6,131 nucleotides of DNA from Anthropogastromicrobium sp052273485 (GTDB lineage Bacteria > Bacillota > Clostridia > Lachnospirales > Lachnospiraceae), in contig DAVZID010000111.1 in NCBI GenBank assembly GCA_052273485.1, positions 1 through 6,131 on the forward strand. Reading direction: 5' to 3'. This document shows, in pieces, positions 1-5,960 of the stretch. The position numbers and the translations under genes are program-made. How positions within the stretch are numbered: position 1 is the first letter of the stretch; the number at the start of each line of letters is the position of its first letter. The notes beneath the pieces were generated by a model. That model made no database searches and was not told the origin of the DNA. It saw nothing but the letters and a program-made list of their open reading frames with translations.

Positions 1-23
1 AGCTTGGTAGAAATTCCGTAAAA

Positions 24-47
24 GAAAAAAACGAGAAGTTTACTCGT
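24..47 (-). terminator. possible weak intrinsic terminator, minus strand
   Basis: Read on the minus strand, ACGAG and CTCGT (31-35 and 43-47) form a 5-bp stem with a 7-nt loop, followed by a run of seven T. It would stop leftward transcription. The stem is short and no minus-strand gene is visible directly to its right, so it may be chance or may insulate whatever lies left of the window. Confidence 0.25.
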
Positions 48-72
48 CAGAGCTGTCCTTATAATTTCCTAC

Positions 73-101
73 TTCCTATTTCCACCCAAATGTGTTATAC
101 T
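73..101 (+). promoter_or_regulatory. putative extended -10 promoter for the gdpP-rplI-dnaB cluster
   Basis: TATACT at 96-101 matches TATAAT at 5 of 6 positions and is preceded by TG at 93-94, giving the TGnTATAAT extended -10 form. With a 17-nt spacer the -35 position holds TTCCTA (73-78), a weak match, as is common when the -10 is extended. Transcription would start near 107-109, giving a leader of about 130 nt before the gdpP start at 239. That leader would carry the CRISPR-repeat-like element. A promoter further upstream, outside the window, cannot be excluded. Confidence 0.5.
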
Positions 102-170
102 TGCCATGTATGGCTTTGTAAAGATCTCAGGACAAGTTCCTGACAAACTTTTTACAAAACTGACACAAAA

Positions 171-202
171 ATCTCCCACATCTCGTAGGTGTGGATTGAA
201 AC
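171..202 (+). repeat. solitary CRISPR-repeat-like element in the gdpP leader
   Basis: This 32-nt stretch has the layout of a type I CRISPR repeat. An 8-bp stem, CCACATCT (176-183) with AGGTGTGG (187-194), closes a 3-nt CGT loop and includes one T-G wobble pair. It is followed immediately by ATTGAAAC (195-202), the 8-nt handle left on crRNAs by Cas6-type cleavage at the base of the stem. The 3' part GTGGATTGAAAC is the usual end of 32-nt type I-C repeats. I find no second copy within a repeat-spacer distance on either side and no cas gene here, so it is not an array. It could be a relic, an immobile orphan repeat or a co-opted leader structure. The family likeness is from memory of repeat consensus, not from a search. 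Confidence 0.55.
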
Positions 203-206
203 AACG

Positions 207-225
207 TTGCCTGCATGACAGGCAG
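207..225 (+). promoter_or_regulatory. hairpin abutting the gdpP ribosome binding site
   Basis: TGCCTG (208-213) and CAGGCA (219-224) pair perfectly around the loop CATGA, with a T-G pair possible at the base. The 3' arm overlaps the first base of the Shine-Dalgarno block AGGGGAG (224-230) and the loop contains an upstream in-frame ATG (215). If formed, it would hide ATG 215 and leave most of the Shine-Dalgarno sequence free for the start at 239. Whether it regulates translation is inference. Confidence 0.35.
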
Positions 226-238
226 GGGAGAGATGGAT

Positions 239-2428
239 ATGGAGGAAAAAAATAAGCCGGGTGAAACGGTACCGGAGCCGGGAGAATCTGAGAGAATATC
301 GGCAGAGAGAAAAGCTGCTTTGCAGGATATAGACAGAAAGCGCGAGGAGAAGGAAAAGCTTCGCGAGACGCAGAAGCAAGATGCAGTGAAGGTACATGGA
401 AGCTTAAGTGCGTATATGAATTGGCCGCTTCTTGTCTGCATTGCACTTTTGATTCTAAGTATCATTGTCACGATGATTGACTGGATGGCAGGTGTGGCGG
501 CGAGTGCTTGCTCGATTGTTCTAATCATAGGTCTGATGGCGCTCTCAATCTACTACCACCGTAGAATTAACAGTGATATGGTTGGATTCGGTGCAGGATA
601 TGCCCAGATCCAAAAGCAGTTGCTTCAGGAGATGGAATTTCCGTACGGTGTGGCAGATGAGACGGGTAGGCTGATCTGGATGAACCAATCGTTTAAACAG
701 ATTGTTCAGTTGAATAACAACTCGCACAAGAATCTGGCTGCTTTGTTTCCGGGAATCGAAAGACAGTTTCCGAAAAATCAGAAAATTGTTCATGTTCATT
801 CGGAGTATCTGGGAAGAAAATATCAGATCACGATCAAGGGAGTGTCGATTCGCGATATTGTGGACACTGTAGTCGATGAGGAGGACCAGAGCAAGAATGC
901 GCCGCTTATGTATGCTGTGTATCTGTCCGATGAGACCGAGATGCTTGGCTGGAAACAGAAGGTCGAGGACGAAAAGCTTGTTGCGGCACTGATTTATCTG
1001 GACAATTACGATGAGGCGCTAGATTCAACAGAGGAGACGAGACGTCCCCTACTGTCTGCATTGATTGACCGTCAGATCACAAAGTACATTAGTGCTTATC
1101 ACGGCGTAATCAAGAAGCTGGAGAATGACAAATATTTTGCTATTGTCAGCAATGAGCATTTAAAAGAAATGCAGGCAAATGATTTCTCGCTTCTTGAGGA
1201 TGTTAAGACAATCAGTATCGGAAATACCATAAATGTCACGATCAGTATTGGACTTGGAATCAATGGCGGAAGCTATTCCAAGAACTATGACTATGCGCGT
1301 ATGGCGATCGATATGGCACTTGGTCGAGGCGGCGATCAGGTTGTTCTGAAAAATCAAGATGAGATTACCTATTATGGTGGTCGTACACAGAGTCAGGGCA
1401 AAAATACGCGTGTAAAGGCGCGTGTAAAGGCACAGGCGTTAAAGGAGCTAATCGAGGCATCATCCGATGTTTTGATCATGGGCCATTCAATCAGCGATGC
1501 AGACTGCATCGGCGCATCTGTCGGTATCTATCGTGCCGCCAGAACATCCGAAAAGGAAGTTCATATCGTACTAAATACGATCGCAAACAGCATAAAGCCA
1601 CTCTTAGCCCGATTGGGTGAGGAAGAAGAATATGGAAATAAGCTGTTTATCAATAACGAAACCGCAATTCAGAATATCACAGAGCGTACGCTTTTGATTG
1701 TGGTCGACAACAACCGCCCAAGCAGAACCGAGTGTCCAGAGCTTTTAAAGTTGGCGCAGCATGTGGTGGTATTGGATCATCACCGTCAGTCGCGTGACTG
1801 CATTGAGGGCGCTGTGCTCAGCTATGTAGAGCCATATGCATCATCTGCCAGCGAAATGGTAGCGGAGATTTTGCAGTATTATTCAGACTCAATTCGGATT
1901 CGTCCAACGGATGCCGATGCAATGTATTCTGGAATTGTTGTGGATACCAATAATTTCATGAACAATACCGGTGTGCGTACCTTCGAGGCCGCAGCATTCT
2001 TGCGTCGAAACGGCGCAGATATTACCAGAGTGCGAAAGCTCTTCCGTGATGATATGGAAGATTACAAGGCAAAGGCAGAGGCTGTGCGTGAGGTGGAGAT
2101 GTTCCATGAGCGCTACGCCATCAGTGTATGTCCGAGTGATATGACCAGCAATCCGACGGTCATTGCGGCACAGGCAGCCAACGAGCTGCTTGGCATTCGC
2201 GGCATCCGCGCATCCTTTGTGATGACGGAGTATGAAAATATGATTTACATCAGCGCCCGTTCCATTGATGAGGTCAATGTACAGACGATCATGGAGAAGC
2301 TTGGCGGAGGCGGCCATATGAATGTTGCCGGCGCACAGCTTCGCGATGTAACGCTCGGAGAGGCTAGGTGCATGTTGAAGGATGTGTTGATGGCTCAGGA
2401 AGAGAAGGGCGAAGAGGTAAAGGGCTGA
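239..2428 (+). CDS. gdpP: cyclic-di-AMP phosphodiesterase GdpP (PAS / degenerate GGDEF / DHH-DHHA1)
   Basis: Membrane-bound enzyme that hydrolyses the second messenger c-di-AMP to pApA, lowering a signal that controls potassium and osmotic balance and cell wall homeostasis in Firmicutes. I chose ATG 239 (729 aa) because AGGGGAG (224-230) lies 8 nt upstream; ATG 215 and 233 are in frame but poorly placed for it. Visible parts: charged N-terminal segment 1-60, probably coiled coil at about 22-50; two membrane helices at about 62-80 and 83-106; PAS region at about 120-215; degenerate GGDEF at about 240-375 (DNYDE at 255-259, LGRGGDQ at 361-367) lacking a canonical GGDEF motif, as is typical of GdpP; DHH domain with H416, D420, D422, D490, the DHH triplet at 513-515 and D569; DHHA1 end with GGGGH at 689-693. 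All expected metal ligands appear present, so it should be active. Family members are usually near 655-670 aa; the excess is the N-terminal extension. It heads the cluster with rplI 51 nt downstream. Confidence 0.95.
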   Translation: MEEKNKPGETVPEPGESERISAERKAALQDIDRKREEKEKLRETQKQDAVKVHGSLSAYMNWPLLVCIALLILSIIVTMIDWMAGVAASACSIVLIIGLMALSIYYHRRINSDMVGFGAGYAQIQKQLLQEMEFPYGVADETGRLIWMNQSFKQIVQLNNNSHKNLAALFPGIERQFPKNQKIVHVHSEYLGRKYQITIKGVSIRDIVDTVVDEEDQSKNAPLMYAVYLSDETEMLGWKQKVEDEKLVAALIYLDNYDEALDSTEETRRPLLSALIDRQITKYISAYHGVIKKLENDKYFAIVSNEHLKEMQANDFSLLEDVKTISIGNTINVTISIGLGINGGSYSKNYDYARMAIDMALGRGGDQVVLKNQDEITYYGGRTQSQGKNTRVKARVKAQALKELIEASSDVLIMGHSISDADCIGASVGIYRAARTSEKEVHIVLNTIANSIKPLLARLGEEEEYGNKLFINNETAIQNITERTLLIVVDNNRPSRTECPELLKLAQHVVVLDHHRQSRDCIEGAVLSYVEPYASSASEMVAEILQYYSDSIRIRPTDADAMYSGIVVDTNNFMNNTGVRTFEAAAFLRRNGADITRVRKLFRDDMEDYKAKAEAVREVEMFHERYAISVCPSDMTSNPTVIAAQAANELLGIRGIRASFVMTEYENMIYISARSIDEVNVQTIMEKLGGGGHMNVAGAQLRDVTLGEARCMLKDVLMAQEEKGEEVKG

Positions 2429-2443
2429 TTTTGATAAGATCAG
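2425..2443 (+). promoter_or_regulatory. small hairpin over the gdpP stop codon
   Basis: CTGATTTT (2425-2432) and AAGATCAG (2436-2443) can form an 8-bp stem with one T-G pair and a GAT loop, covering the gdpP stop codon (2426-2428). No T run follows, so it is not an intrinsic terminator. It might mark an RNA processing point between gdpP and rplI, or mean nothing. Confidence 0.2.
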
Positions 2444-2479
2444 TGAAAAACATGAGAGCAGCAAATGGAGGAAAAGAAA

Positions 2480-2926
2480 ATGGAAGTAATTTTATTACAG
2501 GATGTAAAGTCACTTGGAAAAAAAGGTGAGCGCGTAAAGATCAATGACGGTTACGCAAGAAACTTCGTGCTTCCAAAGAAGCTTGGAATCGAGGCAACTG
2601 CAAAGAACTTAAACGATCTGAAGCTGCAGAAGGCAAATGAGGACAGAATCGCAGCACAGAAGCTAGAGGAAGCAAAGCAGTTGGCAGGAAAGATCGAGGC
2701 AAAGCCGGTTGTACTTAGTGTTAAGACAGGCGAGGGTGGCAAGCTGTTTGGTTCTGTTTCCACAAAGGAAATCGCGGTAGCATGCGAGAAGCAGTTAGGC
2801 CTTGAGATTGACAAGAAGAAGATGGTTCTGCCAGAGCCAATTAAGGCTTGTGGAACAATGATCGTTCCGGTTAAGCTTCACAGAGAAGTAACCGCAAAGC
2901 TGACAGTTAAGGTTCAGGAAGCATAA
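2480..2926 (+). CDS. rplI: 50S ribosomal protein L9
   Basis: Large-subunit protein that binds 23S rRNA near the base of the L1 stalk and helps keep reading frame. The 148-aa length matches the family (about 149). I chose ATG 2480 over the in-frame ATG 2465 because GGAGG (2467-2471) sits 8 nt upstream and because the product then begins MEVILLQDV, the usual L9 opening. Visible parts: N-terminal rRNA-binding domain with the GKKGERVKINDGYARNF signature (13-29); a long, Lys/Glu/Ala-rich connecting helix at about 41-75; and a C-terminal domain with GKLFGSVS (87-94) and the MVLPEPIKACG segment (115-125). It lies between gdpP and dnaB, with its stop codon 5 nt before the dnaB start, so the two are almost certainly co-transcribed and possibly translationally coupled. 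Nothing is missing. Confidence 0.97.
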   Translation: MEVILLQDVKSLGKKGERVKINDGYARNFVLPKKLGIEATAKNLNDLKLQKANEDRIAAQKLEEAKQLAGKIEAKPVVLSVKTGEGGKLFGSVSTKEIAVACEKQLGLEIDKKKMVLPEPIKACGTMIVPVKLHREVTAKLTVKVQEA

Positions 2927-2931
2927 CAAAC

Positions 2932-4275
2932 ATGGAAGAGGCATTAATAAAACGGGTACTCCCGCACAATACAGAGGCCGAACAGCTCGTGATCGGCTGT
3001 ATGCTCATGGATAAGGAAGCCATATCGGCTGCCAGTGAGATCATTCATTCGGATGATTTTTACGGACGGCAGTACGGTGCCATGTTTGAAGCGATTACCG
3101 AGCTTTATAATGAGGGAAAACCGACCGATCTGGTAGCAGTTCAGGAGCAGTTAAAGACAAAGGATGTGCCGCCGGAAAGCTATAGCATTGCAGCATTCCG
3201 TGAGTTGCTTAATATGGTGCCGACTTCCGTGAATGTCCGTTATTATGCGAATCTGGTGTACGAGAAGGCACTGCTTCGGCGTCTCATCCGTATTAACGAG
3301 GAAATTGCAAATGACTGTTACATGGAAAAAGAGGATGTCAACACGATTCTTGAATCGACAGAGAAGCGCATTTTCGGTTTGCTCGAAAATCGAACTACAA
3401 GCGATTATGTGCCGATTCGCGATGTCGTAATCAATGTTGTAAATAAGATCGAGATTGCATCCAGAAACCACAGCATGGTAACGGGTCTTTCTACTGGCTA
3501 TACGGATCTGGATCGTCAAACCTCTGGTATGCAGCCGTCCGATCTGATTTTGATTGCGGCACGTCCTTCCATGGGAAAGACGGCATTTGTACTCAATTTG
3601 GCACACAATATGACCATAAAGGATAAGAAGACGGTTGCAATTTTTTCTCTTGAGATGTCAAAGGAGCAGCTGGTAAATCGTCTGCTGTCCATGGAGTCAC
3701 GTGTCGATTCGCAGACGCTTCGTACTGGAAATTTGTCCGACAGCGATTGGGATCAAGTCGTAGAGAGTTCTGGTGTCATCGCAAACACAAAGTTATTGCT
3801 GGATGATACACCGGGTATTACCGTTGCAGAGCTTCGATCGAAGTGTCGCAAGTTTAAGCTAGAGCATGGCCTGGACTGTGTCATGATCGACTATTTGCAG
3901 TTGATGAGTGGAAGTGGAACTAGAAAGGGCGACAGCAGACAGCAGGAGATTTCTGATATTTCTCGATCCTTAAAGGCGCTTGCCAGAGAGCTGAATGTGC
4001 CGGTGATTGCACTGTCACAGCTATCTCGTGCCTGTGAGACAAGAACGGATCACCGTCCGATGCTTTCCGACCTTCGAGAGTCCGGCGCGATCGAGCAGGA
4101 TGCGGATATTGTAATGTTTCTCTACCGAGACGAATATTACAATAAGGATTCGCCGTCAAAGGGAATCACGGAAGTTATCATTGCGAAGCAGCGTAACGGT
4201 CCGATCGGAACGGTTGAGCTTGTATGGATGGGCGATTTGTGTCGTTTTGGAAATAAGGAGTATACAGCATCGTAA
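2932..4275 (+). CDS. dnaB: replicative DNA helicase DnaB (DnaC in Bacillus naming)
   Basis: Hexameric ATP-driven helicase that unwinds DNA at the replication fork and recruits DnaG primase. The 447-aa length fits the family (440-470). Start ATG 2932 is supported by AGGAAG (2916-2921), 10 nt upstream and inside the end of rplI, and by the typical opening with PHNTEAEQLVIG. Parts: N-terminal helical domain at about 1-150 (DnaG contact and hexamer collar), linker at about 150-180, RecA-like motor from about 180. Walker A is ARPSMGKT (210-217) with K216 and T217; Walker B is VMIDYLQLM (317-325) with D320; the AKQRNGP motif (418-424) carries the probable arginine finger R421. The LSQLSR and LRESGAIEQDAD stretches before it are also typical. 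No intein and no break is seen. It is the last gene of the cluster, ended by the terminator at 4309-4365; the helicase loader is not in this window. Confidence 0.97.
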   Translation: MEEALIKRVLPHNTEAEQLVIGCMLMDKEAISAASEIIHSDDFYGRQYGAMFEAITELYNEGKPTDLVAVQEQLKTKDVPPESYSIAAFRELLNMVPTSVNVRYYANLVYEKALLRRLIRINEEIANDCYMEKEDVNTILESTEKRIFGLLENRTTSDYVPIRDVVINVVNKIEIASRNHSMVTGLSTGYTDLDRQTSGMQPSDLILIAARPSMGKTAFVLNLAHNMTIKDKKTVAIFSLEMSKEQLVNRLLSMESRVDSQTLRTGNLSDSDWDQVVESSGVIANTKLLLDDTPGITVAELRSKCRKFKLEHGLDCVMIDYLQLMSGSGTRKGDSRQQEISDISRSLKALARELNVPVIALSQLSRACETRTDHRPMLSDLRESGAIEQDADIVMFLYRDEYYNKDSPSKGITEVIIAKQRNGPIGTVELVWMGDLCRFGNKEYTAS

Positions 4276-4308
4276 ACTAGGAAACATCATAAACATTATA
4301 AATTAGTA

Positions 4309-4365
4309 AAAAAGATCAGTGATGATTGGAAGAAGATTCCATTCGATCACTGATCTTTTTCTTGC
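4309..4365. terminator. strong bidirectional intrinsic terminator between dnaB and the lipoprotein gene
   Basis: A perfect stem of 13-15 bp pairs 4309-4323 with 4346-4360 (core AAAGATCAGTGAT / ATCACTGATCTTT). Beyond a small internal loop, TGGAA (4327-4331) pairs with TTCCA (4337-4341). A T run follows on the plus strand and an A run precedes it, so the same hairpin ends with T on both strands. It closes the dnaB transcript and also the convergent lipoprotein gene, whose stop codon ends at 4375. Confidence 0.92.
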
Positions 4366-4374
4366 ATATACATT

Positions 4375-5646
4375 TTAATAGAAGGAAAGCTTTACAGCAA
4401 GCAGCTGCTGATTTGAAAAATCATAGTTTACTAGATTGCATCCTGCGGCATGCATGTTAATGAAAGACTGAATCCAGCTATTGTAGGACGCTGCTGCTTC
4501 GCTATAATCGGAAGCACTTTCAAAGCGAATCATTACAAGCCCCTCACTGCCAGACTCCCATACATTTTCGGCCTGAGCAACGAAGAGCGCTCTTGCGCGG
4601 TCGAGGGCAGTGCCAGCCGATGGATCGCTGTCTGGTGTGTCGGCGGATATCCACAGACCAGACTGGACATGGTAATTAAAATCCCAACGTGTGGTGTCCG
4701 GATAGCCGCGCCTCTGGTAAAAGTCGTCCGCCGGGTATGGATCCGATGCGATTGCGGATTCCGGGACATTGAAGTAGGCATAGCAGAGCGGCTGCTGAAT
4801 ACCATCGTCTTCATTGTCGTCATAAGTAGGATCTACATTGTAATCAAAATCACCGATATGGGCGATGACCCATGCATGTGTGCTTCCGGTAATGACAGAA
4901 CTTTTGATACCGAGGCTTCGAAGTCCCCAGACAAGCGCTTTCGCACGCCCATCACATTTTGCCTGTCCGTCAATTAAAGCACCATAGGCGCTTTGACAGT
5001 TTTTTGCTTGCGCGGAATAAACACAATTTTCAACAATATAATTATAGATCGTAAGCTCGGCCTGATAAGCACTTTGACCAGAGAGCGTAGTCTGCCAGTT
5101 TTGAATCAGAGCATTGATTGCAGCAGTCTGTGCGTCGAAGGCTTCCTTTGAGAGCGTATATTCAGGGGAAACAGAGACAACAAGACCGAGTAGGTTAGAG
5201 TGTTCTACCCAGCGTGAGGACAGCTGCAAAAGCTCCGGGCATTCATTTGCTAAAAGATGCATCAGATCACTGATTTCTTCTGAACTAGTGGCAACTGGAA
5301 GTGTGATCGTGTCCTCAAAGGCCTGTATGCCAGCGTAGAGCGCCTGAAAGTTTTCTGCTTCATCGGATTCCAATGTGGGCAGATAATAGCTGTAATCGGC
5401 GTACAGAGGCGTAGAAGAGATTAGGGTTTCTGTAACAGATGAAACAGACGGGGAAACATCTGCTGCAGAGGAGAACACAGCATCTTCGCTTCGCTGCCCG
5501 ATTACGTCATCTATGAGTTCGCGGTAGGTAGTAAGGCCAGTGCGAAAATAGGAGAGCGGTGTCTGGACAGATGTACATCCGCATATGATCAGGCAGGAGA
5601 GTGCACCGAAAAAGCTTAACGATAAAAAATGAAGTAAGCGTTTCAT
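4375..5646 (-). CDS. secreted lipoprotein with transglutaminase-like (papain-fold) domain, substrate unknown
   Basis: A 423-aa product. Residues 1-24 form a lipoprotein signal: MKR, a hydrophobic stretch, then ICGC with Cys24 as the lipidated residue, so it should sit on the outer face of the membrane. After a Ser/Thr-rich low-complexity linker (about 55-80) and a helical region, a transglutaminase-like core is visible at about 195-290: Cys231 in QAKCDGRAKAL, His257 in GSTHAWV and Asp272 in NVDPTYDD form the Cys-His-Asp triad. The spacing and LGIKSSVITG strand are typical of this superfamily, whose bacterial members act as proteases or amide-bond transferases on proteins or cell wall; the substrate cannot be told. 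I chose Met at 5646 because it starts the signal peptide; the frame stays open to an ATG at 5781, but that ATG coincides with the likely transcription start. The nearest Shine-Dalgarno-like AGGA (5661-5664) is 14 nt away, unusually far. Convergent to dnaB; single-gene unit. Confidence 0.85.
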   Translation of the reverse strand: MKRLLHFLSLSFFGALSCLIICGCTSVQTPLSYFRTGLTTYRELIDDVIGQRSEDAVFSSAADVSPSVSSVTETLISSTPLYADYSYYLPTLESDEAENFQALYAGIQAFEDTITLPVATSSEEISDLMHLLANECPELLQLSSRWVEHSNLLGLVVSVSPEYTLSKEAFDAQTAAINALIQNWQTTLSGQSAYQAELTIYNYIVENCVYSAQAKNCQSAYGALIDGQAKCDGRAKALVWGLRSLGIKSSVITGSTHAWVIAHIGDFDYNVDPTYDDNEDDGIQQPLCYAYFNVPESAIASDPYPADDFYQRRGYPDTTRWDFNYHVQSGLWISADTPDSDPSAGTALDRARALFVAQAENVWESGSEGLVMIRFESASDYSEAAASYNSWIQSFINMHAAGCNLVNYDFSNQQLLAVKLSFY

Positions 5647-5781
5647 AATAAGTTTAATAGTCCTTTTCCTTTTTGTGAGAATGGGGCACGCAATTAAAGT
5701 ACAATACATGCAATACGTACAAAAAGTGTAACCCCGGGAAATAGAGTTAAGAAGCAGGCGAACATCGCCTGCTTTTTGCAT
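5647..5781 (-). promoter_or_regulatory. structured 5' leader of the lipoprotein gene
   Basis: If transcription starts near 5777-5781 the leader is about 130 nt. In transcript order it can form a near-terminal 10-bp hairpin (5774-5765 with 5761-5752), then a long-range stem in which GGGG (5735-5732) plus CAC (5728-5726) pair with GTG (5689-5687) plus CCCC (5686-5683), leaving a TTA bulge. This encloses a smaller hairpin joining GTAC (5720-5717) with GTAC (5702-5699). The enclosed region also holds a tandem 9-nt near-repeat, CAATACATG / CAATACGTA (5702-5719, plus strand). I do not recognise a known riboswitch class here. The function is unknown and the folding was judged by eye. Confidence 0.3.
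5752..5777 (+). terminator. hairpin with T run, terminator-like on the plus strand
   Basis: AAGCAGGCGA (5752-5761) and TCGCCTGCTT (5765-5774) form a perfect 10-bp stem with an ACA loop, followed on the plus strand by TTTTT (5773-5777). It has terminator form for rightward transcription, although no plus-strand gene precedes it; it could stop readthrough towards the tRNA genes. On the minus strand the same hairpin lies at the extreme 5' end of the lipoprotein transcript, where it would protect the RNA end rather than terminate. Confidence 0.55.
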
Positions 5782-5785
5782 CAGT

Positions 5786-5813
5786 ATTATACCACAAAAA
5801 AAATTAGAAGCAA
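5786..5813 (-). promoter_or_regulatory. extended -10 promoter of the lipoprotein gene
   Basis: On the minus strand the -10 is a perfect TATAAT (5791-5786) preceded by TGG (5794-5792), so it is a full TGnTATAAT extended -10. TTGCTT (5813-5808) lies 16 nt upstream as a weak -35. The spacer contains a run of T (5803-5796). The predicted start is near 5777-5781, about 130 nt before the lipoprotein start codon. Confidence 0.75.
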
Positions 5814-5830
5814 GAGGGGAGGTTTACGAA

Positions 5831-5888
5831 AAGCCCTTCGGTGATGGTTTCGTTAGCGCCTTCGTGAAAGCCATTCACCGAAGGGCTT
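5831..5888 (-). terminator. long imperfect hairpin, possible second terminator after the tRNA genes
   Basis: AAGCCCTTCGGTGA (5831-5844) and TCACCGAAGGGCTT (5875-5888) form a perfect 14-bp stem. The stem continues inward with TGG/CCA and TTTC/GAAA pairs around one or two bulged bases. Read on the minus strand it is followed by only four T before a C, so it is a mediocre terminator by sequence despite the long stem. It lies between the tRNA terminator and the lipoprotein promoter and would block readthrough. It could also be a small palindromic repeat element. Confidence 0.45.
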
Positions 5889-5926
5889 GCTATAAACATT
5901 GACGCACTTGTAAAAATATAGATACG

Positions 5927-5953
5927 AAAAAGGAAGTCCATCGGACTTCCTTT
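5927..5953 (-). terminator. intrinsic terminator of the glycine tRNA pair
   Basis: Read on the minus strand, an 11-bp perfect stem (AAAGGAAGTCC / GGACTTCCTTT, 5953-5943 with 5939-5929) closes a 3-nt loop and is followed by a run of five T. It begins 7 nt after the 3' end of tRNA-Gly(GCC), the expected place for the end of the tRNA transcript. Confidence 0.88.
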
Positions 5954-5960
5954 AAGTAAG

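Noticed and set aside
1..170. A c-di-AMP (ydaO-type) riboswitch upstream of gdpP
   Set aside because: I see none of the conserved blocks or the multi-helix layout of that class; only short AT-rich hairpins are present.
171..202. A true CRISPR array
   Set aside because: Only one repeat-like unit is present; no similar sequence occurs 60-75 nt upstream or downstream, and there are no cas genes in the window.
215..235. ATG 215 or ATG 233 as the gdpP start
   Set aside because: ATG 215 has no ribosome binding site and lies in a hairpin loop; ATG 233 is only 2 nt after AGGGGAG, too close, whereas ATG 239 has ideal 8-nt spacing.
69..528. Minus-strand open frames over the gdpP leader and N terminus
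   Set aside because: They overlap well-supported gdpP coding sequence, are rich in Ser/Phe/Cys as expected of antisense frames, and have no recognisable domain.
1407..1430. Perfect 12-nt tandem repeat (CGCGTGTAAAGG twice) in gdpP
   Set aside because: It encodes RVKARVKA in the linker before the DHH domain, a pattern I recall as common in the family, so codon coincidence explains it better than a recent duplication.
1889..2464. A 191-codon minus-strand open frame opposite the DHH domain
   Set aside because: It is antisense to the conserved DHH-DHHA1 coding sequence, and its His/Leu/Cys-rich composition is that of a shadow frame.
5647..5781. A longer, 468-aa form of the lipoprotein starting at ATG 5781
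   Set aside because: It would bury the signal peptide and lipobox in the interior, the added residues look unlike coding sequence, and ATG 5781 lies at the predicted transcription start with no ribosome binding site.
5899..5926. A plus-strand promoter with TTGACG as -35
   Set aside because: The -10 position at the proper distance is poor (GATACG or ATACGA), and the transcript would only run antisense into the tRNA terminator and tRNA genes.
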